Positions 9,739 to 22,554 of a stretch of 64,000 nt of DNA are shown piece by piece. The notes under the pieces were generated by a model. That model did not search any database. It had not been told where the DNA came from and was given only the letters and a program-made list of their open reading frames with translations. A program made the position numbers and the translations under genes. The stretch's first letter is position 1; each line of letters opens with the position of its first letter. This DNA is from Grifola frondosa (taxonomy: Eukaryota > Basidiomycota > Agaricomycetes > Polyporales > Grifolaceae), in assembly GCA_001683735.1 (NCBI GenBank), contig LUGG01000022.1, forward strand, positions 868,001 to 932,000. Reading direction: 5' to 3'.

Positions 9739-12700
9739 ATGCCTTTCTCTAAATTTTCCGTGCTCCGCGCTTTCGCCCGCAAGATCGGCAACTTCATGCC
9801 GCGCCGTCGTGTCACAAATATTCACTATTATGCTGCTGAGGACGACGACGATGACGACGACGACGACGACACTCTCGTTCCTCCATCAACAACTGTCTCT
9901 CTTCATCGCCACGTCACCTATTCTATCAATATCGATACTGACAGGACCTCCGTTCGCACTACCTTCTACGAAGCACCCTCTTCTCCCAAGCGTCCTCGTC
10001 TATCTCTTGCAGAGTCGCCTACCTGTGCGACGCCTAGTGACGGGGCAGACTTTCACGCCTCGGAACCTTTGGACCTTGAATATATATGCAACCGTCTCGA
10101 AGATATAGAGGCAGATTTGCAGCCTCGAAGACGCACGGCTGGGGTACGTAGCTCTTGCACGGTTGTCGATATGCCATTGAACTATTCAATTTTAGGACCG
10201 CCCACTTTTGGAGTGGATCCCGAAGGCAGACCAATTTCTTTCGGAACTTCTTCGCCTTGAAGGTCGTGGTGACTTCACCAGCATAGACTGTCCTACATGT
10301 GCTGGCGGGATTCCTACATATCGTTGCATGGACTGCCACGACGCCGCGCTCTACTGTAAGGAGTGCACAGTAACTCACCACATCTGGAATCCTCTCCATC
10401 GGATTCAGGTGCGTTCTTGCTTTCCTTCTCCTACATTTCTGACCTATCAATGTCTAGTACTGGACTGGGACACATTTTCGCAGAGTTACTCTCAAGGCAC
10501 TGGGCCTGCGAATCCAACTGGGACACGCGGTTGGGGTACAGTGTGCCAACCCTCAACAAGCATTTGGGAATGACTTCGTTGTCCTGGACGTTTGCGGTAT
10601 CCACGAAGTCTCCGTAGACTTCTGTGCCTGCGAACTTGCACTCCCTCATACTATCCAACTGCTTCGATTTCGGTGGTATCCCGCTACCTCAGTCAACCCC
10701 AAAACCGCTGCCACCTTTGCTCTGCTTGAACATTTTCACCTGCTATCAGTGCAGTCGAAGATATCGGGCTTCGAGTTTTACTTATCCCTTGCCCGTCGGA
10801 CTGACAACACGGGTGTATCACCCCCGAAGGTACGCTATCAATGCTAAGTTGTTATATTATGTGCTCATTACAATTGTATAGGACCGCTATCACTCCTTTA
10901 TGCTTATGGTTCATGAGTGGCGGCACCTCAAGATGATGAAGCGCGCTGGACGGGGCAATGATCCGGGGGTATTAGTGCAACGGCCGAGGGCGAATGCGCG
11001 GTTTTGTGTCCTGCTTGTCCCCATCCAGGCATCAACTTACCCGATGATTGGGGCGATGCCCCTCCGGAAACAGCGTAAGTGACATATTTAAAATCATTAT
11101 ATATGCAGTCAATGCAAATGCTGGTCTCTAGGTGGCTTTATCGACTCTTTCTCGGCATTGATGCGAACTTCCGCCTCAAACGCAAGAACGTATCTTCGGA
11201 TGCTGTTGACCCTGGCCTTAATCACGGCTACGCGTACTTCGTCGAAGAGACCCGCTACAAGGCCCATCTGGCAGCATATAGCGACTTGGTGCCAGAGCCG
11301 ATCAATATATGCAACAACCACGACGCGCTCAAGCTCGCACACATGAAGAGGTCTGGTGGGACGGCTGCGAGCGGCGTGGCTACGGCAGATTGTGTCCGGC
11401 ATGATATGAAGCAACCCTGCTCAGTTGCGGATCTTCAAAAAGGCGAGAGGTGAGTTTGCCACGGACACACTCGAAACGTATCACTCACAATCACATATAG
11501 GCATGTGAACATGGACTATGTCGTCAATTCGACTCTCAAGCGAAACGTTCCTAAGAAGGTTGATGGCGGATATGATGTGTCGTGCTCTTATGATAAGAAC
11601 GTGGAGGAACGGTTCTTAATCTATGGCTTTACGACACTCGAGGGGCACGATATTCGCTGGCTCGTCCCCAAGTTCCACCTACCTGCTCATCGAGAGTTGT
11701 GTCGCGCAAATTATTCATTCAACTTCACGCCGGGCGTTGGCCGCACCGATGGCGAGGGTGTCGAGCGCGGATGGGCCGCCGCAAACCCCTTTGCTACCAG
11801 TACTCGAGAAATGGGCCCTGGTTCACGCCGTGACCTGTTAGATGATGTCTTCGGCGATTACAACTGGAACAAGGTGACGAAGATACGTAAGTCAGTGTAT
11901 TTGTCCGAAATCATATCGTCCTCATTTTATTGATTCCAGCCGCTACATTTTTGGCGAAGATCAAGGAAGCAGTTCAACAATGCAATGATCATGCGAATGC
12001 CTTCAAGGAGCTCCACTCGACATTACCATCCGAGGACACGGACACGTGGTTGCTCGCCGTCAAGGGCTGGGAAGACGATTCGTCTTGTCCCAACCCGTTT
12101 GAAATTAAACGTTCAAGTATGTGATTTATATTACCCGTTCAACTCATATTAAATCTGTACACCTCTAGCACTCAGCCAAGCCGCTATCCGATTGCAACTC
12201 GCTGAAGAAGACGCTGAGGCTTTACGTACTGGAAAGGCAACTATTCTGCACGAAGACTTTACCGCAAGCAGTATGATCGTTGTTGGCCTCGAGCTGGAAG
12301 AACATCAGTGAGTGCTGTCATTTTTAATACAGAAGAATATATATCTAACATTCGATGCGTCGGTAGACGCCGTCTCAAGGTAGATGCCGCAGCGCTCGGC
12401 CAACACGCCACAGATTTGCAACGTGCAAAGCTTATTGAAAGACAGAACACTCTTCAACGCAAGATCGACGCTTGGCGCGAAGTTCAACTCCTGTACATGC
12501 CCGGGTAGCAGCACATCGCCAGCGCACGATCTCTACCGACACCACTGTTCTTCCGCAGCACGTGCCTTTATTGCTGCCATCTGCGGTCTGCAATAAAATC
12601 CCTTGTGACACGTCCCTCCTGGAGCAGGAATGGCGCTTGCGGCATGCACAGGCCCATGACGTCTTGAACGACCTGCGCGGACACCTTGAGTTACGGAGCC

Positions 12701-13383
12701 ATCTTTACAAATATAAGGACCGCTTCGTCCGTGGGCAACACCATAACACTCGCGCGAGGACCATTATAACCGGCGTCCAGTCCAAGGTCGATGCTGACGT
12801 CTCTCGCTATCGGACTGCGCAAGCCGCGCTCGTCTCCATGGCCGCGATTCTTGGGAAGTCGGGCTGGCAGGCCGCCTTATGGCCACTCAACGACGGCGAT
12901 GTGCGCCATGTTACAGAGGGCGAGGATGGTGAGAGTGAGGGTCGACGAACACTATCGTGGATCTGGAAGGCCTGTGGAGCGGTAGTCGAATGCGACAAGG
13001 ATGGCAGGGTTCAAGAACATCTCCAAGATTGTGAGTTAAGATTTTTTGTGATGTGTGCACATCGCTTATGGATTGTCTTAGCCCTTCGGCGAGAGTGGTG
13101 TAAAGCAAGGGCTCGGGCTTATCGTTGGTGGGAAGAGTGTAAGCTGCTCGAAGAGGAAATGCGTCGGGTGCTGGCGTTTCATGTTTGGATGGCGCAGCGG
13201 TGGCGGGGATTACTCGACCGGCAGGTGTTCACCTCTCCGGGATATATGGAAGGAGCTAATGCATACGCGCACCGTCAAGCGGAGATTCGCTTGGAAATGC
13301 ACAACAAATGCACTTTTGCTTGGCGACATGTCCAGGAGTGGTTGTCTCTGCAGGACAGCGCTCCTCCATTCACGCAGGACTAG
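9739..13383 (+). CDS. KDZ transposase with CxC2-type cysteine cluster
   Basis: Exons include 9739-10143, 10196-10408, 10458-10829, 10882-about 11073, 11132-11449, about 11501-11890, 11940-12118, about 12169-12307 and 12367-13383 (with a 51-nt in-frame intron 13031-13081). After an acidic run encoded by a GAC repeat comes a zinc-binding cluster with CPTC, CMDC and CKEC pairs and HHIWNPLH, then SLLEHFH-like helical sequence. The transposase core carries GIDANFRLKRK, SYDKNVEERF and GRTDGEGVERGW, fitting the D-D-E residues of the Kyakuja-Dileera-Zisupton fold, and the end has KDRFVRG and EWCKARARAYRW as in family members. One G is missing in 10965-10969 and one C in 12500-12502; otherwise the gene is complete. 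No terminal repeats were found. KDZ enzymes move their own elements by cut-and-paste. Confidence 0.9.
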
Positions 13384-14146
13384 TCCTTCCTGCGGACTAG
13401 CCTCCCGTGACCCATTGTACGTGGTTTCTAGTGACGTGGCGTCGAAAATTGGCTCTTTCTGCCGTGGTCGGTCGTCTGCCTCCTTTTGAATACTTGCCTA
13501 TTTTGGTTAAATACTTGCAATGCAATTTCATGTGTTCAATATTAATGTTGCTGCTACGGCGCGGACAGAGTGATGGGATAAACATAAAAAATGTTACATT
13601 CATCAAATTGAAAATTCTACGAAAAAAAAACCTAGAGGGAACCAGAAACATAACCAGAAATATCTGCATTCTCTAAAAAAACATATCTAGATTAAGGGAC
13701 AAAAACATACAAGCAGAAACATAACAAAAAATCTGTATTCTCTAAAAAACATATCTAGATTAAAGGACGAAAACATACGGATGGACGACATTAAGATCGA
13801 CATAACGCGAGAGGCACCGACAGATGGACTGCAAAACCGAACAGAGTATCTCAAGATCGATCGAACGGATATCTCAAGATCTTTCTGCAAGGGTTGTATA
13901 CGGCGTATCAGAGAAGGTGCGCACGTCACGGCGCATCGAGGAGCGAGAGCGCACTGGAGCTCGTCGTTGGCAACAGCGAGGGGAGGTCCCAGAGTGAACA
14001 GCCCGGATGCTCGCCATAAATGGACGGCTGAGAGCACGTGGCACGAATGTCCTGTAAGTACAGGCGAAACATGTATGAGCATGACTGTGATTACAATCGT
14101 TCATGTATATCGATTAACCTGTAAGTACATTGTATCATGTATGCTA
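13384..14146. other. Intergenic, with short tandem repeat
   Basis: No gene is recognised. An A-rich tandem duplication lies at 13645-13780. From 13790 the sequence is more GC-rich and may be a remnant of the region downstream of the DUF6533 fragment. Confidence 0.5.
13645..13780. repeat. A-rich tandem duplication, period about 68 bp
   Basis: Two adjacent copies contain GAAACATAAC, CTAAAAAA.CATATCTAGATT and GGAC.AAAACATAC in the same order. Confidence 0.75.
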
Positions 14147-14432
14147 CTGCCAGCCTCTGGTGCAAGAACAGTAAGGTGGCTGCCGAGAATGGACGCTTCC
14201 ACACGAGTTGGTATTCACGATCAAACGTGATTAAATACTCATAGACCAAGATGGCCGCGATGAATAAGAATGAGAAAATGAGTCGAGATCGTAAGTGGAC
14301 AACTGACCGGTTGCCGATACAGTGCAACATATTGTGATGAAGCTACATGATAGGATATGTTAGATAAGGAAAGAGTGCGGTGCGAATCACTCACACTTGC
14401 TGATACTCTTCGGCGCTGACAATAGATGTCAT
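14147..14432 (-). pseudogene. DUF6533 membrane protein, 5' fragment
   Basis: The minus strand starts MTSIVSAEEYQQ at 14432 and, after introns at the same places as in the 49.5 and 57.2 kb copies, continues ILVYEYLITFDREYQLVWKR and PFSAATLLFLHQ, the first helices of the DUF6533 family. Similarity ends near 14150. Upstream sequence is also shared with the other copies, including CTTATATCCACCCTCG about 70 bases before the start, so promoter and first exons were copied together. Only the N-terminal part remains. Confidence 0.8.
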
Positions 14433-15436
14433 GATATTAGCTAGTCCGAATGACTTGTGAGGAGTCAATACTTTAGGAGAGACAGAGAGATCCAACCCTT
14501 ATATCCACCCTCGAGAATAACATCACCGCGCTTACATCTTCTTGCGTTCGCGAGCTGATTGATCGTATCTGTGTTATGACATTATTAGAAACACAGGTTT
14601 TGACTACACCATGAATGAACGAAGGGAAGAGGACACAAAAATGCACGGAAACAAGTCAGAAGCGATGCTCGCCTTAGTACCGCCACCCCGCATTCAACAC
14701 CGATAACATTCACTTAAGACACCAACAAAGATCAGAAGATTCGTCATGAGTACTTACTTTACTGCTGCATCACTTCCGAGAATGTTGTTCGGAACACTTG
14801 TCCGTTCGAACCAGCCCAAACGTCAGTGAAAACAACAGGTAGAGCACCGCCCATTGACCAGATATCTTCTCGAAGGTCACACAACAGCACGTAAAGGCGT
14901 GCAGGCGGCGATTGTAAATGATAATCAATGGCTGAATGAGGATGTGAGAATGGAGTCGAACCACAGGCTGTGTATCCGAGTACGTTAGCCGACATAGAGC
15001 CACGCCTCGAAAGATGTGCGGCGATCACGGTAGATTACAACGGTGTTCCGCCGTCGCGAAATATCATGCATGCCAATAAAGTGTAGCGAAGTCCACAAGA
15101 CATTCAGTACCCACGATATATCTCATGTTATACAGTCCGTACCTTGGATATATCCTAGTGCTACTCCCTACATCAGCAAAACTCGAAACACTCTGATTTC
15201 CTCTGAATGACTCTATTTCGTCTGAGTGTCTGAACCACCAGATCATTCCAGACATAACAGAGGTTTCATAAGCCCTTGTCATCTGAAAGCTCTGAAGCCT
15301 CTTGATGATCTTCAACAGAAGCTTCAGAGCCTCAGAACAATAAGAATATCCAGACCCAGCTCAGATTTCAGATGGAATAGAGCCTCAAGATTTATTTACA
15401 GACTGCTCAGAGCTTACAGATCGCCTAGATAATAAT
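14433..15436. other. Intergenic; upstream copy of DUF6533 promoter, then unassigned
   Basis: 14433-14760 resembles sequence upstream of the DUF6533 gene at 49.5 kb. A minus-strand frame at 14759-15028 contains DIWSMGGALPVVFTDVWAGS but I cannot assign it. 15170-15430 is rich in CTCTGAA/TTCAGAG words and holds a hairpin with 10-bp perfect arms at 15289-15298 and 15321-15330, suggestive of a small non-autonomous element. Confidence 0.45.
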
Positions 15437-16975
15437 TTAGCTACTTGTACATAGCACCTCTGCAATCAGCACCGACAGCACAAAGTGCTCCAACATGTAC
15501 GTACACCACCTGTTAGCCACGGTATGTTTGCATCCGACGGCGCGATACGAGCAGCTTCCTAAGTACGTCCGTAGTCCCGCACAGATGAATGCCTTGTTCG
15601 CACCGGTGTTGCAGTTGATAACGGAGCCCGCGACGTAGAGCAGCATGTCTATGAAGATCAGGTGAACGACGTACGCACCATTATGAGCGGCCGCAGGCAG
15701 CTGCACAACCGTGTACGTGTCGATGCCATTTGCCTAGATAGTGATAGACTTCATGCTGTGGAAGATCGGTGAGTAGGCGACGATGCACGAGAAGATGAGG
15801 TCGTACGCTGTGCATGTGTAGAACATCTCCGCAGCGCGGGAGTTGAGCATGGCCTGCCGGCGCCGCTAGACCATTGTGCTCGCAAGCATAGGCTTCGACG
15901 CGCGCTCCGAGCTGCCTCTAACGTCGAAGATGCCCATGCAGTACGGTTGGTGTTCGCCGCCTGTAGTGTACGAGCTGATACTAAATGTGTAAGCATACCT
16001 CTCGATAGATGTGTTGAGTGTGATGTCTGTGCGTACCGTGCGCGCGACATCTGGAGAGTAGACGAGCGAGTTCGAGTAGATGATCCCGGCAAGATCGAGC
16101 ACAACGTCCGCTGGCATGCGCGCAGGTGCTCAAGCATGAGCTGTGCGCTGGCCGCTGCGAGTTCGTGGTAAACTGAGGCTGGGCACAACGTGAAGCCAGA
16201 TACCTTATGGCCTTCGACTAGGTCCGCAAGGAGGCTGAAAGGCGTCTCGAACATACCGTCGATGCCCTCCGCAGAAGGCAAGCCAACCCAGGAGTCAAGC
16301 AGCGAAAAGCGGGGCTTGGGGGTGTCGAAGCGAGCGCGGCAGCAGCCTGTGGGGTGTTCTCCTCGAAGGTCACCCAATAACACATGTCGGCAAAAGGACA
16401 CAGCGGGAGGTCCACGAGATAGACGCGAGGGCATTGAAGACCTTGCGCCACGCGATATCATTGGCAACGGGGAGCGCGTACGGCCCAGCAGGGGCAGCAC
16501 AAAGCACGGCGAAGTCGGAGGCATCCTTCCGCAGCGAGGGGAGGAGCAGGGGTGTAATTCGGGGCCGCGCACAGCGACCAGCCGCAGCGCATCATCCAGT
16601 TTCAGCACCCCAGCGGTGACCAGGCCAAGGCTAGTCAAAAAGAGAAAAACACACCTATGGCCAGCCACAGCATCGGGCTTCACGAATCTTCCTCACAAAC
16701 GGCACACGCTCATGCAGCTCCACGCCCATCCCAATGTACTGCCCGCCCTGCCCGCTGAACGCAAACAGCACCTTCGCCCGCTCCCTGCCCTTCTGCGGCA
16801 CGACCTCCACTATCTGTGTGTTGCGCAGGTTCCCGAGGAGCTCCACGGCAGAGCGACTGGTGACTGCCACGCGGTGCGGGAAGAGCTTGCGCCGCGCAGT
16901 GTTGGAGTATGCAATGTCCATGAGCGCGAGCGCATCGTGCGGAGCATCCTCAAGTTGAGCAATGGGTGCCGCTAA
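15437..16975 (-). pseudogene. Non-reducing polyketide synthase fragment (AT start to PT domain)
   Basis: Read on the minus strand with several frame changes, the order is: MDIAYSNTARRKLFPHRVAV (linker after the ketosynthase), VLFAFSGQGGQYIGMGVELH (start of the acyltransferase), LVTAGVLKLDDALRLVAV, LYLVDLPLCPFADMCYW, then FSLLDSWVGLPSAEG, LVEGHKVSGFTLCPASVYHE, SLVYSPDVARTVRTD, SISSYTTGG..CMGIFDVRG and QLPAAAHNGAYVVHLIFID. The GHKVSG.TLCPASVY motif is the start of a product-template domain, which points to a non-reducing PKS. Most of the acyltransferase core with the active-site serine is gone, and ketosynthase, carrier and thioesterase domains are absent. In-frame stops confirm a dead fragment. 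Confidence 0.8.
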
Positions 16976-18291
16976 GGCCGCTGGAACAACCTAGTGATAA
17001 GTGATGAGAAGTGGGGAGAGTGGATGAGAGAACGAGGTGCGCGATGCAGCCTAAGGTGAGTGAGAGCGTGAGAGTACGAAACGAAGTTGAACTTGCGCGC
17101 TTCGAACTTCTCAGTTCTGGCGTTCGGTGGCTGCCGCCTCACGTTCGAGTTCACTTCCACCTCCACGACTCGCTGTCATACCTTGGCCCTCAGGCGTGTC
17201 TCTCTTCTTGCTCTTGGTCTCCGTCGGTTGGTTTTACTTACCTGGTCTGTCACCCCTGCATATCCCTACGAGCGTACATGCCTGTGCCCGTCGCCCGTGC
17301 CCCGCACTGCACCACTCGCACCCTACTCCGACGGTCACCTCTCGTCCACGCTCCACGCCTGCCCACCCACTGCTCCGCACTGCACGCCCGTGCCTATCTG
17401 CACTCACACCCCGTGCCCACCCTCGTACATGACCGCCCCGCGCACTGCACCCCTTGTACATCATACCCACGGCCGCCTCCCATCCATGCTCCATGCTCGC
17501 GCCTGCAGCTCCCTATCTTGCCATAGCGGGGCTCGCGCACATGCCCCGTCAGCGTGAGCAGCGACTCTCAATCGGATCGGGGCACATTGTCCTCCTGGCA
17601 CAGAAGTGACGACGTACGAGTACCAGGTGCGCCCGCATACAAGCAGCCCCATGTCACTGTTGTCCTCATGTGCCCGCGCTCCGCAGGTGCATGTGCCGTC
17701 CGAGCTCTCCTCGCTCGTCTCCTGCGAGCTAGATTTCCTTCCAGTCTGCTGCGGCGTGGCATCCGTGAGCAGCGCCATGTCTACGCCCTCGCCCGTGCGC
17801 TGGCGCGCGACATATGTGGACGCGCAGATGCAGACACCGACTAGTGCGCGGTCCACGCCCGTCCGCACGTATGGGTGTCTGCGGAGCACTTGGTCGTTTC
17901 TCGCATGTCTTCGCGCTTCTGTGCAAGATCCTCATGCGGATTCGCGTCGACAAGTGTTCGCCACCCACGGGCCAGTTCCTCACCGGGCGCCTCGAGGAGG
18001 AGGTGCAGGCGCTGCACATGCGCATCATCGCCACGCTCGTACCTACAGCCACCTCTCATCCGCGCTCCACACCTGCGTTCGCACTGCGCCACACCGCATA
18101 CCTGTGCCTGTGCTCGTGCGTGTACCCAGGCCCGCACGACTCATCCACGCTCACACTCCGCTCGACAATATTGTGTTCGGAGTCGCCTTGCTTTGAGAAC
18201 GTCATCCTTACTAGCTCTGCATTGCTTCTAGCTGTACTTTGGGTCGCTTTCATCTTTGGTAGCTGCGGCAACGCTGGTGAGGTCTCTTTTA
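16976..18291. other. C-rich, low-complexity intergenic region
   Basis: No gene is recognised. The plus strand is very rich in C and in CACGC/CCCGTGC words, giving long overlapping frames of Pro, His, Ala and Arg that I treat as composition artefacts. One frame near 17890-18030 encodes RVDKCSPPTGQFLTGRLEEE, which I cannot place. Confidence 0.5.
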
Positions 18292-19320
18292 TGTCGGCCT
18301 TTCGTGCACCTCCGCGGAAGGGAGAGAACTTCGAGCTTGCCGCCGATCTGAACAGCGAGTATCGAGAGAAACGCAAAGATGCGATCAAGAAAGTTATCGC
18401 GAACATGACCGTTCAGAAGGGTGAGTTTCGTCTTAATGACTAGAAGTATGCCTGCTAACGCGTCTGGTAAGACGTCAGCGGCCTGTTCCCCGACGTCCTG
18501 AAGAACATGCAAACCGACGATCTCGAACAGAAGAAGCTTGTTTACCTATATCTCATGAACTATGCCAAGACGCAACCCGAACTCGTCATCCTTGCCGTGA
18601 ACACTTTCGTGAAGGACACGGATGACCCAAATCCGCTCGTTCGCGTGCTCGCAATCCGTACCATGGGTTGTCTCCGCGCGGAGAAGATCATCGATTACCT
18701 GTGCGATCCCCTCCAGAAGTGTTTGAAGGACGACAATCCGTACGTGCGCAAGACAGCTGCGCTCTGTGTCGCGAAGCTGTATGACTTGAAACCGGAGCTT
18801 GTGATCGAGGACGGATTCCTGGAGCAGCTGCAGGAGATGATTGCGGACAGTAACCCCATGGTATGCAATATCCGTTCTATCATCAAATGCAGGCATTCTT
18901 ACGACCTTCAGGTTGTCGCGAACACAGTAGCAGCACTTACAGATATACATATCGCCGCCGTAGCTGCCGGATCGACGCGGGACGTGTTCGTCATCATGTC
19001 CAGCATCCTCAACAAGCTGCTCATCGCGCTCAACGAATGCTCAGCATGGGGACGCGTGGCCATCCTGAATGCCCTCGCCCGGTATGAGTCGCAGGACGAT
19101 CGGGAGAGCGAACACATCTGTGAGCGCGTCGTACCCCAATTCCAGCACGCAAATGCCAGTGTTGTACTCGCCGCCATAAAGGCGCGCTATAGTCTCTCAT
19201 TTTGTAGCACAGGCTCTAAGACATCTCTGAGCAGGTTATCATGATCCACATGCGGGGCATTCGCTCGGAGAACCTCACAAAGCAACTCGTCCGCAAGATG
19301 GCTCCACCACTGGTCACACT
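18292..19320 (+). pseudogene. AP-complex beta-adaptin, 5' part, interrupted by foldback element
   Basis: Exons 18292-18420, 18472-18860, 18912-19181 and 19235-19320 encode the N-terminal trunk of the large beta subunit of a clathrin adaptor (AP-1/AP-2 type): [76 protein letters not shown] and [20 protein letters not shown]. These are armadillo-like helical repeats that sit in the adaptor core on Golgi/endosome or plasma membrane. The intron at 19182-19234 begins GC rather than GT. The reading reaches MAPPLVTL and is cut by the element starting at 19321; the next residues lie at 23425. The sequence cannot tell AP-1 from AP-2 beta. Confidence 0.9.
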
Positions 19321-19499
19321 CACTACTGGTCACCTAGATTGTACTACAATATAGCACAAACCTGCCAAAGCCGTTGTGAGTTAGCAGGTCAGGTTGTAAA
19401 ATTGGGCTGTAATACAATGCTGGGCTGATTGTATTAGCTATTGTATTACAACAGTAGCATTGTAATACAATTAGGCTGCAATGTATTACAACTAGGGCT

Positions 19500-20465
19500 G
19501 GTTGTGATATTCCTATAGTACAATCAGGTCTCATTGTAATATCCAGTAAAACAACCAGGTCTGATTGTAATATTCGATAAAACAACCAGGGCTGATTGTA
19601 ATATATAGTAATACAACCAGGTCTAATTGTAATAGCCAGTAAAACAATCAGGCCTCATTGTAATATTTGATAAAACAACCAGGCCTCATTGTAATATTCA
19701 ATAAAACAACCAGGTCTGATTGTAATATTTGATAAAACAACCAGGCCTCATTGTAATATTTGATAAAACAACCAGGTCTGATTGTAATATTCGATAAAAC
19801 AACCAGGTCTGATTGTAATATTCGATAAAACAACCAGGTCTGATTGTAATATTCGATAAAACAACCAGGTCTGATTGTAATATTCGATAAAACAACCAGG
19901 GCTGATTGTAATATATAGTAATACAACCAGGTCTAATTGTAATATTTGATAAAACAACCAGGCCTCATTGTAATATTCAATAAAACAACCTGGTCTGATT
20001 GTAATATTGCATAAAACAATCAGGCCTCATTGTAATTCTAGATAATACAACCAGGTCTGGTTGTAATATTAATAAAACAACCAGGCCTCATTGTAATATT
20101 CAATAAAACAACCAGGTCTGATTGTAATATTCGATAAAACAACCAGGTCTGATTGTAATATAAGTAATACAACCAGGCCTCATTGTAATACTAGGTAATA
20201 CAACCAGGTCTGGTTGTAATATTTCATAAAACAATCAGGCTTCATTGTAATATTCAATAAAACAACCAGGTCTGATTGTAATATCCAGTAAAACAACCAG
20301 GCCTCATTGTAATACTAGGTAATACAACCAGGTCTGGTTGTAATATTCAATAAAACAATCAGGCCTCATTGTAATTCTAGATAATACAACCAGGCCGGTT
20401 GTAATATTCAATAGTACAATCAGGTCTGCTTGTAATACTTCATTATTACAATCTCACCTGGTTGT
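19500..20465. repeat. Foldback element 1 left-arm satellite, unit about 31 bp
   Basis: About thirty tandem units alternate between forms containing ACAACCAGGTCTGATTGTAA and ACAATCAGGCCTCATTGTAA, joined by TATTCGATAA-type spacers. Many units contain an imperfect 20-bp dyad of the form TACAATCAGGCCTGATTGTA, so each can fold or bind a dimer. Translations of this array are repeat artefacts, not genes. Confidence 0.95.
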
Positions 20466-22554
20466 ATCATCCATATCTGGCTAATAGGCTTCGGGGCAAA
20501 TACCTGATTTGTCATATGTTGTGGAAACATACCGCTTTTGGTATGTTTTGGCTTCAGCCACCATATGTTTTTCCCTCTATTCCTCCTTCAATTCTTCACC
20601 AATTCTCTTCATTCTGGGTGCATCTGAAAACGCTCATTCTGTACAGTTATATTATGTAAATATTTTAATATGTTATTCGAATTAAAACATACCATTCTGG
20701 GCAGTTACCCCAGAATGTTTTTCTGAATTCCCCCCTCAAATATTTACCAAATCTCTCCATTCCTTTATTCCCCTTGTCGCATGAATGTCCCATTTAATGT
20801 TCTAATTTACTTTGGCAGAATATGCGATGAAAAACATTCCATTTCTGGTGGGTGCAGGCTCAGCCACACCAGAATTCCTCCCCTTGCCCCTCCATCAGTT
20901 CTGCATGGAATTTCTTCATTTAACATTCCCCTTGCTCTAATTAATGTACTCTTTGATATTATCTACAGTACAGAGTCACAAAACTACATGAATATTCGTC
21001 TCCCCTTGCTTTGCTGGCTGATATTCACCCCAGATTGAGAAGTTAATACTTCACCAATTCACAGCGCATGAGAAACCGTCTGAAATGTAGAATTTGTCCT
21101 AATAAGGCGATCTTTACGCGAAATGAATCCGTCTGGTATTTGCCTATAATGCTCAGAACAATCCTGTGTGGCAACTCCCACACTGCCCCTCCAATATCTT
21201 CGTGTACATTTACTCATTTTTGTATTCCTTTTTGCGCACATTGTACACAGTATGTAGCGTCAAAATGAGCCACTTATGATGTCTTCATTCGCATTATTCA
21301 CAACTCTATGATGGAATCACTCAAATGTGATGATTCCTGCCTAGAATTATTTGTAGCTTCTGTGAAAATATGTAGACACATATAAATACACTACAAATGC
21401 GCCTGTACATGTTTCAGCAAAAATTAGAAGAATCTATGAAGATGTGGATGAGATATGAAGAGATTACCTTCAGAACACCCAATTGTGGCTGAATGCTCAG
21501 TACTGCTATTCCGAGCTCAAGTCACCTGTACAGTGAATCTGGAGCCAGATACACTGATCCATTGATTGCACATTCAGTTCCTCACCGAATTTTGTGATGT
21601 TAGGCTTGTTTTGAAGCTGTATTATATCTCTATTCAGCTCTGCAATCCGATCTTTTATTCACTTTGATATATTAGTACAATTGAGTAATCAGCTGGTGAA
21701 GCTGATAAGGAATTTGCTATCTCACTTCACGTCTGATAAGAATGATTGAGAGCTCATTTTAAAGCCCTTATGAATGCTAATAAAATAAAAAAATCCCCTC
21801 AAGATTTGATCAAAATCCCATCCGAAAAACAATGGAGGAAGTGTACCCATTACCCTTGAATACTGATGTGTGCATTGTGAAACGAATACCGGACGGATTC
21901 CTTTCGCGTAAAGATCGCCTTATTAGGACAAATTCTACTTTCAGACGGTTTCTCATGCGCGTGAATTGGTGAAGTATTAACTTCTCAATCTGGGGTGAAT
22001 ATCAGCCAGCAAAGCAAGGGAGACGAATATTCATTGTAGTTTGTGACTCTGTACTGTAGATAATATCAAAGAGTACATTAATTAGAGCAAGGGGAATGTT
22101 AAATGAAGAAATTCCATGCAGAACTGATGGAGGGGCAAGGGGAGGAATTCTGGTGTGGCTGAGCCTGCACCCACCAGAAATGGAATGTTTTTCATCGCAT
22201 ATTCTGCCAAAGTAAATTAGAACATTAAATGGGACATTCATGCGACAAGGGGAATAAAGGAATGGAGAGATTTGGTAAATATTTGAGGGGGAATTCAGAA
22301 AAACATTCTGGGGTAACTGCCCAGAATGGTATGTTTTAATTCGAATAACATATTAAAATATTTACATAATATAACTGTACAGAATGAGCGTTTTCAGATG
22401 CACCCAGAATGAAGAGAATTGGTGAAGAATTGAAGGAGGAATAGAGGGAAAAACATATGGTGGCTGAAGCCAAAACATACCAAAAGCGGTATGTTTCCAC
22501 AACATATGACAAATCAGGTATTTGCCCCGAAGCCTATTAGCCAGATATGGATGA

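Noticed and set aside
16190..16975. 261-codon plus-strand frame
   Set aside because: Antisense to the polyketide synthase relic, which explains the sequence with several family motifs.
17011..18230. Several long overlapping frames upstream of beta-adaptin
   Set aside because: The stretch is C-rich and low in complexity; frames are open on both strands with Pro/His/Ala/Arg composition and no motif.
19500..20465. CRISPR-like regular repeats of about 31 bp
   Set aside because: Units abut with variable short spacers of the same sequence, there are no unique spacers or cas genes, and the setting is eukaryotic. It is satellite DNA in a foldback arm.
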